From Candidatus Enterousia intestinigallinarum (lineage in GTDB: Bacteria; Pseudomonadota; Alphaproteobacteria; Rs-D84): DNA of 64,000 nt. The position numbers were made by a program, and so were the translations under genes. Below, one piece after another: positions 27,020 to 35,888 of this stretch (the stretch's first letter is position 1; every line of letters begins with the position of its first letter). Under the pieces are notes generated by a model. That model did no database searches and was not told where the DNA came from. It saw nothing but the letters and a program-made list of their open reading frames with translations. The stretch lies in assembly GCA_944407095.1 (NCBI GenBank), contig OX097180.1, forward strand, positions 496,001 through 560,000, read 5' to 3'.

Positions 27020-28117
27020 TTATTCCATATCGTCAACGGGTGCGGAATCCTGTCCGACGGTGTCATCATCATCCGCGGGACCGGTTGTCATTTCTTCGGC
27101 AATACCGTTTGCACGTGCCATAATTTTATCCAGCAATTCCTGTTGAACATCCGGATGATCGCGCAGCCATTGACGAGCATTATTTTCGCCCTGGCCCATA
27201 CGTTCATTGTTATAAGAATAGAAACTGCCCGCTTTTTCAATCAAATCATATTTGACCCCCATATCCAGAATTTCACTGATACGGGAAATACCTTCGCCAT
27301 ACATAATTTTGAAATCAACGGTACGGAACGGCGGTGCAACTTTGTTTTTAACAACCTTTACCCGGGTTTCGTTTCCGATAACGTTTTCTTTGTCCTTTAT
27401 CTGTCCCGTGCGGCGTATATCCAAACGCACGGACGCATAAAACTTTAACGCATTACCGCCAGATGTAGTTTCCGGATTACCGAACATAACGCCGATTTTC
27501 ATACGAATCTGGTTGATGAATATCAACAGCGTATTGCTGCGCGATACCGAACCCGCCAATTTTTTCAAACTTTGCGACATCAGGCGCGCAGTCGTTCCAA
27601 CAAAAGAATCACCAATATTACCCTCTAATTCCGCCTTGGGTACCAGGGCCGCAACCGAATCGATTACCACAACATCAACCGCGCCAGATTTAATCAGGGT
27701 ATCTGCAATTTCCAACGCCTGTTCACCGGAATCGGGCTGAGATATAATCAAGTTCGCAACATCAACACCCAGTTTTTTAGCATATGACGGATCCAGCGCA
27801 TTTTCTGCATCAATATATGCACAGGTGCCGCCCTTTTTCTGTGCTTCGGCCACGGCGTGCAACGCCAACGTTGTTTTACCAGAACTTTCTGGACCATATA
27901 TTTCAACGATACGGCCGCGCGGATATCCGCCAATACCCAACGCGATATCCAAACCCAACGAGCCCGACGAAATCGCTTCTATATTCTGTTGCGAACCGTC
28001 GCCCATTTTCATAATGGCTTCTTTACCGAATTGCTTTTGAATTTGTGCCAATGCTGATTCCAACGCCGGATTTTTTGCCGGTGCAGACGTATCTTTTACT
28101 GCTTCTTTTTTTGCCAT
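27020..28117 (-). CDS. recA: Recombinase RecA
   Basis: 365 aa. RecA filaments drive homologous recombination and LexA self-cleavage. Walker [10 protein letters not shown] near residue 75, the [32 protein letters not shown] core, and an acidic C-terminal tail are all present. An AAGGGGAA ribosome site precedes the ATG. I looked for the alphaproteobacterial SOS box (GTTC-N7-GTTC) in the 88-bp upstream gap and saw none. Confidence 0.98.
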   Translation of the reverse strand: MAKKEAVKDTSAPAKNPALESALAQIQKQFGKEAIMKMGDGSQQNIEAISSGSLGLDIALGIGGYPRGRIVEIYGPESSGKTTLALHAVAEAQKKGGTCAYIDAENALDPSYAKKLGVDVANLIISQPDSGEQALEIADTLIKSGAVDVVVIDSVAALVPKAELEGNIGDSFVGTTARLMSQSLKKLAGSVSRSNTLLIFINQIRMKIGVMFGNPETTSGGNALKFYASVRLDIRRTGQIKDKENVIGNETRVKVVKNKVAPPFRTVDFKIMYGEGISRISEILDMGVKYDLIEKAGSFYSYNNERMGQGENNARQWLRDHPDVQQELLDKIMARANGIAEEMTTGPADDDDTVGQDSAPVDDME

Positions 28118-28205
28118 AAAATTCCCCTTTTCTTATCAGCAAAATCATACAAATTATTTACCGCGCACGCAATTAAAATAAGATTTCCTTACTTGCGCGA
28201 CAAAA

Positions 28206-29390
28206 TCACTTTTTGGCAACCACCAGTAATGCAGATATTCCACCAATTACGGCGGTCACAACCCATACGGCCGACGTCCCGCCAAACGCGGTAATGCACG
28301 CTGCGCCCAGCATAGGCGTAATTATGTTCGGCAAATTGACACTGGTTCGAAACACGCCGTAAAATTTTGTCTGTTCGGTTTTCTTTGCCGTATCAAAGAA
28401 CAGCAAATCGTGCACAGATTCCATCAATGCCCCCGACACCTGCCACATAACGAATATCGCCAGCAACGGATATCCCGTTACAAACGTCGCCAACGCGGAA
28501 AAGATTGCAAACGAAGAAAAACCTATCAGCAGCCAGGGACGCTTGCCATATTTACGCACCAGACGCGCCATCATTTCCGACAATATTAGATACGGAATAA
28601 TCCCCAATGTTAAAACCCACCCCAGCGCATCTTTTGAAAATCCATTTTCAACAACGACAATCGGGACATACAGGTACCGCATCGCGCGCAACGAATAATA
28701 TCCAAAATTCACCGCATATGCACGCGGCATACCAGGCCGACGGAAAAATGCCACGGCATTTTTGAATAACGCACGAAATGTTTTACGTGGATTTACGGGC
28801 TTTATCTTTTTATCTTCCTGAACAATGCGGAACAGTTTGAAAGCCATCCAACCAGCCAAATATATCAACGCAGACGCAAAGAAAGCAGCACGATTATTAA
28901 ACTGATTTGCGATTGCAACCGCAATCATTGGTGCAAACAGCGCACCAACGTTCATCCATAAATGATATCGCGAATTTAACCGCGCCATACCGATTTTACC
29001 GGAAAAATCCGACATAAACAGCGGAATCAAAACCCCAACCAACGTTATTGCGATACCGGTTGTATAGTCCAACATAACAAACGTGCTGGGGCGAATAGAA
29101 AAACTCATCATCGCATAGCACACGGCCAGCATCAGCATAGAAAAATAAAACACACGCACTTTGGAAAAGCGGCGGAACAGTTCATTTGCAAACAGCCCCA
29201 CAATCATACAGAACGCAGCATATATACCCACATAGACACCAACGATGGCCGAATTTGCAAAAATTTCCATTAAAACCAGCGAATACACCGCATTATAAAT
29301 ACCGTCAGCGAACCCGGTGAACAACCCCAGGTTTGCAAAAGAAAATCCACTGACACCGTTTTTAACGGAAATATACTTGTCCTTTGCCAT
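28206..29390 (-). CDS. MFS transporter, 12 membrane helices
   Basis: 394 aa with about twelve hydrophobic helices in two halves separated by a basic loop (QEDKKIKPVNPRKTFR, ~210). An MFS-like loop occurs after helix 2 (NELFRRFSKVRVFYFS). The substrate cannot be told. It sits between secB and recA on the same strand, with a terminator separating it from secB. Confidence 0.82.
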   Translation of the reverse strand: MAKDKYISVKNGVSGFSFANLGLFTGFADGIYNAVYSLVLMEIFANSAIVGVYVGIYAAFCMIVGLFANELFRRFSKVRVFYFSMLMLAVCYAMMSFSIRPSTFVMLDYTTGIAITLVGVLIPLFMSDFSGKIGMARLNSRYHLWMNVGALFAPMIAVAIANQFNNRAAFFASALIYLAGWMAFKLFRIVQEDKKIKPVNPRKTFRALFKNAVAFFRRPGMPRAYAVNFGYYSLRAMRYLYVPIVVVENGFSKDALGWVLTLGIIPYLILSEMMARLVRKYGKRPWLLIGFSSFAIFSALATFVTGYPLLAIFVMWQVSGALMESVHDLLFFDTAKKTEQTKFYGVFRTSVNLPNIITPMLGAACITAFGGTSAVWVVTAVIGGISALLVVAKK

Positions 29391-29428
29391 AGCGAATATA
29401 TTCTATCATAAAAATACAGAAAATAAAA

Positions 29429-29454
29429 ATATCCGCGCCATTTGGCACGGATAT
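29429..29454 (-). terminator. Intrinsic terminator after secB
   Basis: ATATCCG and GCC arms pair with GGC and CGGATAT around an ATTT loop with one C-A mismatch. On the minus strand TTTTATTT follows. Confidence 0.7.
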
Positions 29455-29481
29455 AAATAATACGTTACCGGTTACAATCAA

Positions 29482-29937
29482 TTATTTGTTGTTTGCCGGT
29501 GCAGCCGCCTGCGATTGCTTTTGTTTTTCTTCATACAGTTTTTCAAAATCAACCGGCTGCATAACAAATGTCGGGAATCCGGATTCGGCGGTCATACGCG
29601 CCATCAGCGAACGAACATACGGGAACAACAAAGTCGGAACATTTATCAACAATGTGCGCTTTTTTACTTCTTCGTCCTTTTCTTCTTCCATTTGAACCAG
29701 ACCAGAATATGTCGATTCAATCAAGAATATTGACTTGTCGCCATTTTCCAGTTTTGAATGAATTTTTGTAATCAAATCGACCATAAACAGATTGTTTTCC
29801 GCGCCCTTGATTTGAATATCGATATTTATTTCCATTTTTGCCTGGCCATTGTCCTGCTTAAAGAACAATTCCGGCACATTTGGGCTTTCGAACGAGAAAT
29901 CTTTCAGGAATTGTGTAATGATGTTAAATTTTGCCAT
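29482..29937 (-). CDS. secB: Protein-export chaperone SecB
   Basis: 151 aa. SecB tetramers keep preproteins unfolded and hand them to SecA. The family pattern is visible in FIITQFLKDFSFESPNVPELF-like spacing at the N-terminus, the LIESTYSGLVQM strand, and the PTLLFPYVRSLMARMTAESGFP helix. A short Gln/Ala tail ends the protein. AAAGGAG lies before the ATG. Divergent from mltA. Confidence 0.95.
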   Translation of the reverse strand: MAKFNIITQFLKDFSFESPNVPELFFKQDNGQAKMEINIDIQIKGAENNLFMVDLITKIHSKLENGDKSIFLIESTYSGLVQMEEEKDEEVKKRTLLINVPTLLFPYVRSLMARMTAESGFPTFVMQPVDFEKLYEEKQKQSQAAAPANNK

Positions 29938-30020
29938 TGCGTTTACTCCTTTTTTTACGCATCATTTTATGATAATATAACATTATAAATAATGTTTTAC
30001 AAGTGGGGGGATCAATAAAA

Positions 30021-31124
30021 ATGGCGGATTTGTTAAAACGGATTTTATTCCGTACGTTTGCGGTTATGCTGTGTTGTGGGGCATTGACATCGTGCGACCT
30101 GTCCACGCCGACGCACCGCGGCGACAATTCCGTAATACCGTCAAACCTGCGCCGTGTGTCGTATGACGACCTGCCCGGCTGGCGCGAAGACGATGTCCGC
30201 TATGCCCTGCAGGCATTTCGTAATTCGTGCCGTGCACGCATACAATATACGGGACGCGTAATTCCGGATCGCGAACTTTTTGCGGAAAAGTGTCGTATGC
30301 TGCCGTCGGCGTCGGCGGACGTGGCGACAATCCGCGCGTGGTTTGAATCAAATTTCCAACCGTACCAGGTTATTGATGACAACGGTGAAAAACGTGGATT
30401 ATACACCGGATATTATTCCCCGATAATACCGGGATGCCGCACACGTACGGCACAGTGCAACGAGCCGCTGATGGGCGTTCCAACCGACGGCCGTAATTAC
30501 AAGGGCGTCCCCAAAAAACAAATCGTTGAACAGCAAATTGGTCGCCCCCTGTATTGGGCGAATATCGTCGATGTGCAAAATATTCAAATCCAGGGCAGCG
30601 GTATGTTACAACTGGAAGACGGTACAATGGTCAAACTGAATTTTGCAGCGGTCAATGATTTGCCGTTCAAATCAATCGGCGAACAACTGCGTGCCCGCGG
30701 CATACGCCCCGACGGCGGATATTCGGCCGATGCGGTGTGGACATACTTGAAGAAAAACCCCACATTGGCCAAAGAAGTTATTTATAACAACCCCCGCTAT
30801 GTGTACTTTTATGAATCCGTACCGCCGGATGTAATTGGAAAATTGGGCACCCCACTGTCCAAGATACGTTCAATCGCAATGGACGACAGTATTTATACCC
30901 TGGGGCTGCCGGTGTATATTGACACAAACCTGTCGGATGGGCGTCGTTTCAGCCGCCTGATGATTGCCCAGGACACGGGCAGCGCAATTCGCGGTTGGAT
31001 ACGTGCGGACATATTCTTTGGCAAGGGTGACGAAGCATACAAATTCGCGCACGGCCAACACGCCCAGGGTCAAATGTTCATTTTGATGCCAAAAGAATAT
31101 ACTTATGTCAAACCAACAAAATAA
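30021..31124 (+). CDS. mltA: Membrane-bound lytic murein transglycosylase A
   Basis: About 367 aa lipoprotein that cleaves peptidoglycan glycan strands to 1,6-anhydro products. A signal sequence ends in the lipobox LTSC, anchoring the enzyme to the outer membrane. The MltA barrel domain follows and the C-terminal 3D domain holds the catalytic Asp in AQDTGSAIRGWIRADIFFG. ATG 30021 with a GGGGGG ribosome site upstream is preferred over GTG 30003. It overlaps dciA by 20 bp. Confidence 0.95.
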   Translation: MADLLKRILFRTFAVMLCCGALTSCDLSTPTHRGDNSVIPSNLRRVSYDDLPGWREDDVRYALQAFRNSCRARIQYTGRVIPDRELFAEKCRMLPSASADVATIRAWFESNFQPYQVIDDNGEKRGLYTGYYSPIIPGCRTRTAQCNEPLMGVPTDGRNYKGVPKKQIVEQQIGRPLYWANIVDVQNIQIQGSGMLQLEDGTMVKLNFAAVNDLPFKSIGEQLRARGIRPDGGYSADAVWTYLKKNPTLAKEVIYNNPRYVYFYESVPPDVIGKLGTPLSKIRSIAMDDSIYTLGLPVYIDTNLSDGRRFSRLMIAQDTGSAIRGWIRADIFFGKGDEAYKFAHGQHAQGQMFILMPKEYTYVKPTK

Positions 31125-31434
31125 AATGAACCAGCGCAGTCGCCGTCCCGGAACACTTGCTGGGGCGATGGGCGAATTGCTGCAGATATTCGGTGTGCGC
31201 GCATCGGACGCGGATTTAATTTCACGCTGGGATAAAATAATGGGCGCGGAAATTGCGTCGATTGCCCGCCCCGCGGCGATAAAGAAAATGCGCGACGGTC
31301 GTTTTAATGTAACACTGCGCCCGGTCAATCCGGCATTTACACTGCAACTGTCATATATGACGGACGATATTAAAAACAAAATCAATAAATACTTCGGTCG
31401 CGACGCCGTCGCGAAAATCAGTTTTCGAAAATAG
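31105..31434 (+). CDS. dciA: DciA-type replicative helicase loader (DUF721)
   Basis: 109 aa. The DUF721 domain is recognisable in WDKIMGAEIASIARPAAIKK and the following beta-strands (RFNVTLRPVNPAF). DciA loads DnaB in bacteria lacking DnaC, as in Alphaproteobacteria. It starts inside the 3' end of mltA, indicating coupled translation. Confidence 0.85.
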   Translation: MSNQQNKMNQRSRRPGTLAGAMGELLQIFGVRASDADLISRWDKIMGAEIASIARPAAIKKMRDGRFNVTLRPVNPAFTLQLSYMTDDIKNKINKYFGRDAVAKISFRK

Positions 31435-31462
31435 TTGCCAGTGCACACGCAGCAACAATCGG

Positions 31463-31491
31463 TTGCAAATTATTATTTGTGTATGTATAAT
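31463..31491 (+). promoter_or_regulatory. Promoter of structured leader 1
   Basis: -35 TTGCAA (31463-31468), 17-bp spacer, -10 TATAAT (31486-31491). The same pair occurs before leader 2 (18-bp spacer). The predicted transcription start, near 31497, falls on the first base of the first leader hairpin. Confidence 0.7.
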
Positions 31492-31496
31492 TATGG

Positions 31497-31676
31497 GGCA
31501 TTGGTTGATTACCAATGCGGGGTGTCATAACCTCTCAAAGTTTTATCTTCTCCAACAAATCGGTTGGAGGGTTGCGAATATATTGAATAAGCACACTATA
31601 CTTTGATAGTTATGAACCTCCAACCGCCCTTCATCACGGCGGTATTTTTGTTTAATAAAAAACAAAGGGGGAAAAT
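31497..31676 (+). ncRNA. Structured 5' leader 1: candidate attenuator or riboswitch-like RNA
   Basis: Elements in order: hairpin GCATTGGT-TGATT-ACCAATGC (31498-31518); helix P1 TCATAAC (31525-31531) with GTTATGA (31609-31615); internal loop CTC/TA; helix P2 TCAAAG / CTTTGA; inside it hairpin P3 CTCCAAC / GTTGGAG (31550-31569); then CCTCCAACC (31617-31625), which can also pair with GGTTGGAGG; then terminator ACCGCC / GGCGGT (31623-31643) with ATTTTTGTTT. The start codon is 33 nt beyond. The same architecture occurs at 35889-36063 with compensatory changes in P1. I match it to no named RNA family. Confidence 0.75.
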
Positions 31677-31922
31677 ATGATACTGGTTGACAACCTGTAT
31701 TTTGGCCGACTGATGCGTCGTGCCCGCGCAACCGCGCGATTAAAACGAACCGATGCCGCAAAAATGATGCGCATAACCAAAGAGAAACTGCACCGATATG
31801 AAACGGGCAAAGAACTGATTCCGGAATTTGTTATTGAACGACTGTTTTATAATGGTTGGTCAATGCTGGCGGCGCGTTCAATTCCATACAGGAAAAATCC
31901 AATATTTGACGAACGCGACTGA
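31677..31922 (+). CDS. Short XRE-type helix-turn-helix protein, 81 aa
   Basis: A single HTH domain: FGRLMRRARATARLKRTDAAKMM then ITKEKLHRYETGKELIPEFVIERLFYNG, the pattern of XRE/Cro repressors with recognition helix near residues 38-48. GGGGGA lies 6 nt before the ATG. A predicted intrinsic terminator sits between its promoter and start codon, so its expression is probably set by attenuation. The target DNA is unknown; autoregulation is possible. It is the counterpart of the gene at 35637-35888. Confidence 0.75.
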   Translation: MILVDNLYFGRLMRRARATARLKRTDAAKMMRITKEKLHRYETGKELIPEFVIERLFYNGWSMLAARSIPYRKNPIFDERD

Positions 31923-31940
31923 TATTTTGCGACAAATAAA

Positions 31941-31960
31941 AAACGCCCCGACGGGCGTTT
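31941..31960. terminator. Bidirectional terminator
   Basis: AAACGCCC / GGGCGTTT with a CGAC loop, flanked by A and T runs, between the HTH gene and the convergent small membrane gene. Confidence 0.85.
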
Positions 31961-31961
31961 T

Positions 31962-32240
31962 TTATTTCATCATCTTTCTTTCCCACCATATTGCGATACC
32001 CGGCACCAGGAAAAATATAACACCCGCCAATCCCCAAAGTGCCAGTGTTCCAATCGCATACACATAAAACATAGTTGCCGAAACACCGGTCACCACAACA
32101 CCAAAGTACATCAACGCGGGTATAAAGGTCAGCCCCCACACGGCCAGAACCAAAATAGTATTCACCGCAAACGCACGCAGCATCACACGCTGGCGCGTCA
32201 GTAATTTCATATCACGCTTTTCCGCAAAATTCTTTTTCAT
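31962..32240 (-). CDS. Small membrane protein, 92 aa
   Basis: A basic N-terminus (MKKNFAEKRDMKLLTRQRV) and then two to three hydrophobic helices covering most of residues 22-83, ending WWERKMMK. AAGGGGG precedes the ATG. No family recognised. It is the last gene before a terminator downstream of ruvC on the same strand (48-bp gap) and is probably cotranscribed with it. Confidence 0.6.
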   Translation of the reverse strand: MKKNFAEKRDMKLLTRQRVMLRAFAVNTILVLAVWGLTFIPALMYFGVVVTGVSATMFYVYAIGTLALWGLAGVIFFLVPGIAIWWERKMMK

Positions 32241-32288
32241 ATCGGCCCCCTTTGGTTCTGATACAATTATATCATAACGCGCGGGATA

Positions 32289-32765
32289 TTAAAACTTGAA
32301 TCTGCTCATATTCGCGTGGGCCAGCGCGATTGCAATGGCGTCACTTTCGTCCGATGTTTTTGGACGCGCCGCGGGCAGCAGTATCCGCACCATTTTATAA
32401 ACCTGTTCCTTGTCCGCGTGACCGGCGGATGTCAGGGCTTTTTTTATCTTGTTCGGTTCATATTCAAAAATCGGAATATCGCGGTTTGCCACCGCAACAA
32501 TTGCGGCCGCACGCGCGTGCCCCAAAATAAGCGTTGTTTTGGGATTTTGATTTACGAACGTTATTTCAATACTGCATACATCGGGCGCAAAATCATCGCA
32601 CAGTTTATCCACCCCGCGGAATATGGTCGCCAACCGCGCCGGCAATTCCAATGATGTTTTCGGCAAAATAACCCCGCTGGCAACATAGCGATGTTCGCCA
32701 CCACGTGCATCTATGACCGCCCACCCGGTATGTAACAATCCAGGATCAATTCCCAAAATCCGCAT
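32289..32765 (-). CDS. ruvC: Holliday junction endonuclease RuvC
   Basis: 158 aa. RuvC resolves four-way junctions moved by RuvAB. Acidic catalytic residues are present: Asp in RILGIDPGLLHTGWAV (residue 7), Glu in SIEITF (~67) and the C-terminal pair in DESDAIAIALAHA (~140). GGGAA lies before the ATG. The RuvA gene is on the opposite strand ~870 bp away and no ruvB is in the window. Confidence 0.95.
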   Translation of the reverse strand: MRILGIDPGLLHTGWAVIDARGGEHRYVASGVILPKTSLELPARLATIFRGVDKLCDDFAPDVCSIEITFVNQNPKTTLILGHARAAAIVAVANRDIPIFEYEPNKIKKALTSAGHADKEQVYKMVRILLPAARPKTSDESDAIAIALAHANMSRFKF

Positions 32766-32825
32766 TTTTATTCCCGTATAATATATATATGTATAATAGC
32801 ATATTATAATAAAAATTACAAAAAA

Positions 32826-32844
32826 TCCGCGCCATTGGCGCGGA
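32826..32844 (-). terminator. Intrinsic terminator after yebC
   Basis: TCCGCGCC / GGCGCGGA with an ATT loop; on the minus strand TTTTTGTAATT follows. Confidence 0.75.
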
Positions 32845-32868
32845 CATTGTCTGTGCTATGCCCCGGGT

Positions 32869-33585
32869 TTATGCCGCCGCGGTGAAAACCTTTTGCACGT
32901 CATCATTGTCGTCCAATGCATCAACCAGTTTTTCCAACTTGGCATACGCTTCGTCATCCAAATCCATCGGCATATTCGGTATCCAGGTCAATTCCGCCTT
33001 TTCCGGTTCACCCAATTTATCGGCCAATACCTTTTGCACGGTCATAAAATCGTCCGGCTTGGTTGTGATGATAAATCCTTCTTCATCAGATTCCAGATTA
33101 TCGGCGTTTGCATCCATTATGATTTCCATCATTTCATCTTCGCTTTTGCCAATGGATGCCGGATAGAAAATCTGACCAGCGCGTGTGAACATAAATACAA
33201 CGCTGCCCTCTTCCCCCATATTTCCACCGTTTTTGGCAAAGATATTACGAACCTCTGGCACGGTACGGCGCGGATTGTCGGTCAATGCCTCTACAATAAC
33301 GGGGACGGCGCCGGGACCATACCCCTCGTACCGGACGGCAACATAGTTTTCAGTGTTTGCGCCAGACGCTTTGTCTATTGCACGCTTTATATTGTCGTTC
33401 GGCATAGAATTTTTACGCGCATTTAATATCGCCAGGCGCAACCGCGGATTATTATCCGGATTTTTATCGCCCAACTTTGCCGCCATTGTTATTTCACGCG
33501 CCAGTTTAGTGAACAACCCACTGCGCGCCGCATCAACCGCACCCTTTTTGTGCTGAATATTGTGCCATTTGCTGTGTCCGCTCAT
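32869..33585 (-). CDS. yebC: YebC/PmpR-family protein
   Basis: 238 aa. The invariant N-terminus MSGHSKWHNIQHKKGAVDAARS and the acidic central and C-terminal domains are clear. Members act as transcription regulators or as translation factors that relieve ribosome stalling. It is next to the ruv genes, as in many genomes, but a terminator separates it from ruvC. An AAAGGT site precedes the ATG. Confidence 0.95.
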   Translation of the reverse strand: MSGHSKWHNIQHKKGAVDAARSGLFTKLAREITMAAKLGDKNPDNNPRLRLAILNARKNSMPNDNIKRAIDKASGANTENYVAVRYEGYGPGAVPVIVEALTDNPRRTVPEVRNIFAKNGGNMGEEGSVVFMFTRAGQIFYPASIGKSEDEMMEIIMDANADNLESDEEGFIITTKPDDFMTVQKVLADKLGEPEKAELTWIPNMPMDLDDEAYAKLEKLVDALDDNDDVQKVFTAAA

Positions 33586-33635
33586 ATTTGACCTTTTACT
33601 TTTAATTGATTAAAATTACGACAAAAGGATAACAA

Positions 33636-34214
33636 ATGATTGGAAAATTGCAAGGCATAGTTGATTATATCGGTGACGGATTTATCATATTGATGACGGG
33701 CGGCGTGGGGTACAAGGTTTTTACCCCAGAATACCTGACACCAAAATCAACGGTCGCCCTGTGGATAGAAACTATTGTCCGCGAAGATTCAATCCGCCTG
33801 TTCGGCTTTTCAACGATTGCGGCGCAAAACCTGTTTAACCAGCTGACGGCCGTGTCGGGGGTCGGGCCGAAACTGGCAATGGCGATAATGGGCGCGATAA
33901 GCACGGATACCCTGATGACGGCGATTGCAACGGGCGACGCAAAAACAATCACGGCCGCACCCGGCGTTGGGAAAAAGGTCGCGGAAAAAATCATCGTCGA
34001 ATTAAAATCAAAAATTGGCGGCACAACATTGAACCTGGGTGATGTTGGTGGCGCGTCTGGTGCATTGCCAGATTTGCTGGCTGCACTGGAATCATTGGGG
34101 TACAGACGACTGGATATTGTGGATATGGCACAAAAACTGGTATCCAAAAACCCAGATGCAGACGTGTCAAAACTGGTGCCAATGGCATTAAAGGAAATCA
34201 GTGGGAATAAATAA
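33636..34214 (+). CDS. ruvA: Holliday junction DNA helicase subunit RuvA
   Basis: 192 aa. RuvA binds four-way junctions and positions RuvB. The OB-fold N-terminus (MIGKLQGIVDYIGDGFIIL) and the two HhH motifs (LTAVSGVGPKLAMAIM and TAAPGVGKKVAEKIIVEL) are present, then the RuvB-binding C-terminal domain. AAGGA lies before the ATG. It is 2 bp before mnmE and divergent from yebC. Confidence 0.96.
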   Translation: MIGKLQGIVDYIGDGFIILMTGGVGYKVFTPEYLTPKSTVALWIETIVREDSIRLFGFSTIAAQNLFNQLTAVSGVGPKLAMAIMGAISTDTLMTAIATGDAKTITAAPGVGKKVAEKIIVELKSKIGGTTLNLGDVGGASGALPDLLAALESLGYRRLDIVDMAQKLVSKNPDADVSKLVPMALKEISGNK

Positions 34215-34216
34215 TT

Positions 34217-35527
34217 ATGAATAATAATGATACTATTTTTGCGCTGTCGTCGGGCCACGGAAAATCGGGTGTGGCCGTCATACGTGTATCGGGCGACGAT
34301 TTACGCGATTTATTTTTACGCATAACAAACCGCAAATCCGCCGATGCGCGACACGCATATTTTGCAACTATGCGCGACACCGCGGGCGACGTCATAGACC
34401 AGATTGTTGCAACATATTTTGTGGCGCCCCAATCCTTTACCGGAACCGATGTTATTGAAATATATTCCCACGGGGCGCCGGCGGTGGTGGAAAAGATATT
34501 TGAATATTTACGTAATACGGGCGCACGTATGGCCGACGCCGGCGAATTTTCACGCCGCGCGTTTTATAATAATAAAATGGATCTGGCGGATGTGGACGGA
34601 CTGGCGGCACTGTTGGACGCGCAAACCGACGCCCAGCGGCGCAGCGCACTGCAATCAATGATGGGCGGCGACAGTGAAATATATAACAACTGGCGCGGAC
34701 AAATGATTGAAATTTCCGCATATGCCGCGGCAATTCTGGACTATGCGGATGACGAATTGCCCGCAAATATCGGCGACACAATCCGAACAAAAACACAGAA
34801 ATTATACGAAGAAATCACCGACGCGCTGGCGCGCTATGCGGCGGTACGCGCAATCCGCGGCGGATTTAACGTTGTGCTGACGGGGGAAACAAACGTCGGC
34901 AAATCATCACTGTTTAACGCAATATTGGGGGCAAACCGTGCAATAGTATCCGACATACCCGGCACAACGCGCGATGTGGTATCGGCAACATTGGACATAG
35001 GCGGATATATGGTGAACTTATCCGATACGGCGGGACTGCGCGAAACAAATGATACCATTGAAAAAATAGGAATCGAACGCACGCAATCCGAAATAGACAG
35101 CGCGGACATAATAATAAATGTGCACACCCCGGACGATGCACCACACACATTGCCCCACGCGGACAAAAATACAATCTGTGTTGTAAACAAATCGGATTTA
35201 ACCAATGCCCCCCACACCGACAATATAATATATGTATCGGCAAAAAATGGCGACGGGGTTTCGGAACTGACAAACGCAATACGCGAAAAAATTTCAGCCA
35301 TTGCGACGGCGGCACAAAACGGCGTTGCGGTCAATGCGCGCACACACGGATTATTATCGGACGCCGCCAGCGAATTAAAATCCGCAATCGATGCACCGGA
35401 AACCAATTACGATATCTTTTCCGAACACACCCGCCGGGCGGCGGACGCGATTGGAAAAATACTGGGTACTATTACCGCGAACGACGTTCTGGACGCAACA
35501 TTTTCGCAACTGTGCCTGGGCAAGTAA
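34217..35527 (+). CDS. mnmE: tRNA modification GTPase MnmE
   Basis: 436 aa. With MnmG it installs 5-carboxymethylaminomethyl at U34 of certain tRNAs. The N-terminal folate-binding domain, the central helical domain and an inserted G domain (GETNVGKSSLFNAIL near 218; DTAGLRE; NKSD) are in order, and the C-terminus ends in CLGK, the family's conserved Cys-Gly-Lys. It is coupled to ruvA and ends before a bidirectional terminator. Confidence 0.96.
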   Translation: MNNNDTIFALSSGHGKSGVAVIRVSGDDLRDLFLRITNRKSADARHAYFATMRDTAGDVIDQIVATYFVAPQSFTGTDVIEIYSHGAPAVVEKIFEYLRNTGARMADAGEFSRRAFYNNKMDLADVDGLAALLDAQTDAQRRSALQSMMGGDSEIYNNWRGQMIEISAYAAAILDYADDELPANIGDTIRTKTQKLYEEITDALARYAAVRAIRGGFNVVLTGETNVGKSSLFNAILGANRAIVSDIPGTTRDVVSATLDIGGYMVNLSDTAGLRETNDTIEKIGIERTQSEIDSADIIINVHTPDDAPHTLPHADKNTICVVNKSDLTNAPHTDNIIYVSAKNGDGVSELTNAIREKISAIATAAQNGVAVNARTHGLLSDAASELKSAIDAPETNYDIFSEHTRRAADAIGKILGTITANDVLDATFSQLCLGK

Positions 35528-35608
35528 TTTATTAAACAATCAAAATAACAGTATAAATTTACACAAAATTTTCACAAGTTATAAAAATACTTTAACTTTA
35601 TAAAATCA

Positions 35609-35635
35609 ATCGCGGCCGGTTTTCCCGGCCGTGAT
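35609..35635. terminator. Terminator between mnmE and the second HTH gene
   Basis: An 11-bp stem (ATCGCGGCCGG with CCGGCCGTGAT, one G-T pair) and a T-rich run on both strands, between convergent genes. Confidence 0.8.
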
Positions 35636-35636
35636 T

Positions 35637-35888
35637 TTATTCCGTATCAATCGATGAAGCACGACGATAAAAATCCAACCCGAACAGGAAAATCTGTAAC
35701 ATTACCCGTGGTGGAATTTTTGCCGATCCACGTTCATATGCCGTCAACGTACCAACAGAAATTCCCATTTTTCCCGCCAGCAATCCCCGCGACAGCCCCG
35801 TACACAACCGCGCCGCGTGCAGAAAAAATCCCGGCGGAAAATCTGCGGTATTGTTAAACATTTTTTCCAATCGTTGCATTTTTGACAT
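35637..35888 (-). CDS. Short XRE-type helix-turn-helix protein, 83 aa
   Basis: An HTH domain: PGFFLHAARLCTGLSRGLLAGKM then ISVGTLTAYERGSAKIPPRVM, matching the XRE fold. GGGGGA lies 7 nt before the ATG. It is not close in sequence to the 81-aa HTH protein at 31677, yet both follow the same promoter and leader. Expression probably depends on readthrough of the leader terminator. Target unknown. Confidence 0.75.
   Translation of the reverse strand: MSKMQRLEKMFNNTADFPPGFFLHAARLCTGLSRGLLAGKMGISVGTLTAYERGSAKIPPRVMLQIFLFGLDFYRRASSIDTE

Noticed and set aside
28118..28205. SOS box before recA
   Set aside because: No GTTC-N7-GTTC or similar alphaproteobacterial LexA site was visible in the gap.
31497..31676. 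Leader as a T-box or known amino-acid attenuator
   Set aside because: No T-box sequence, no specifier loop and no leader peptide with repeated codons were seen; T-boxes are also rare in Proteobacteria.
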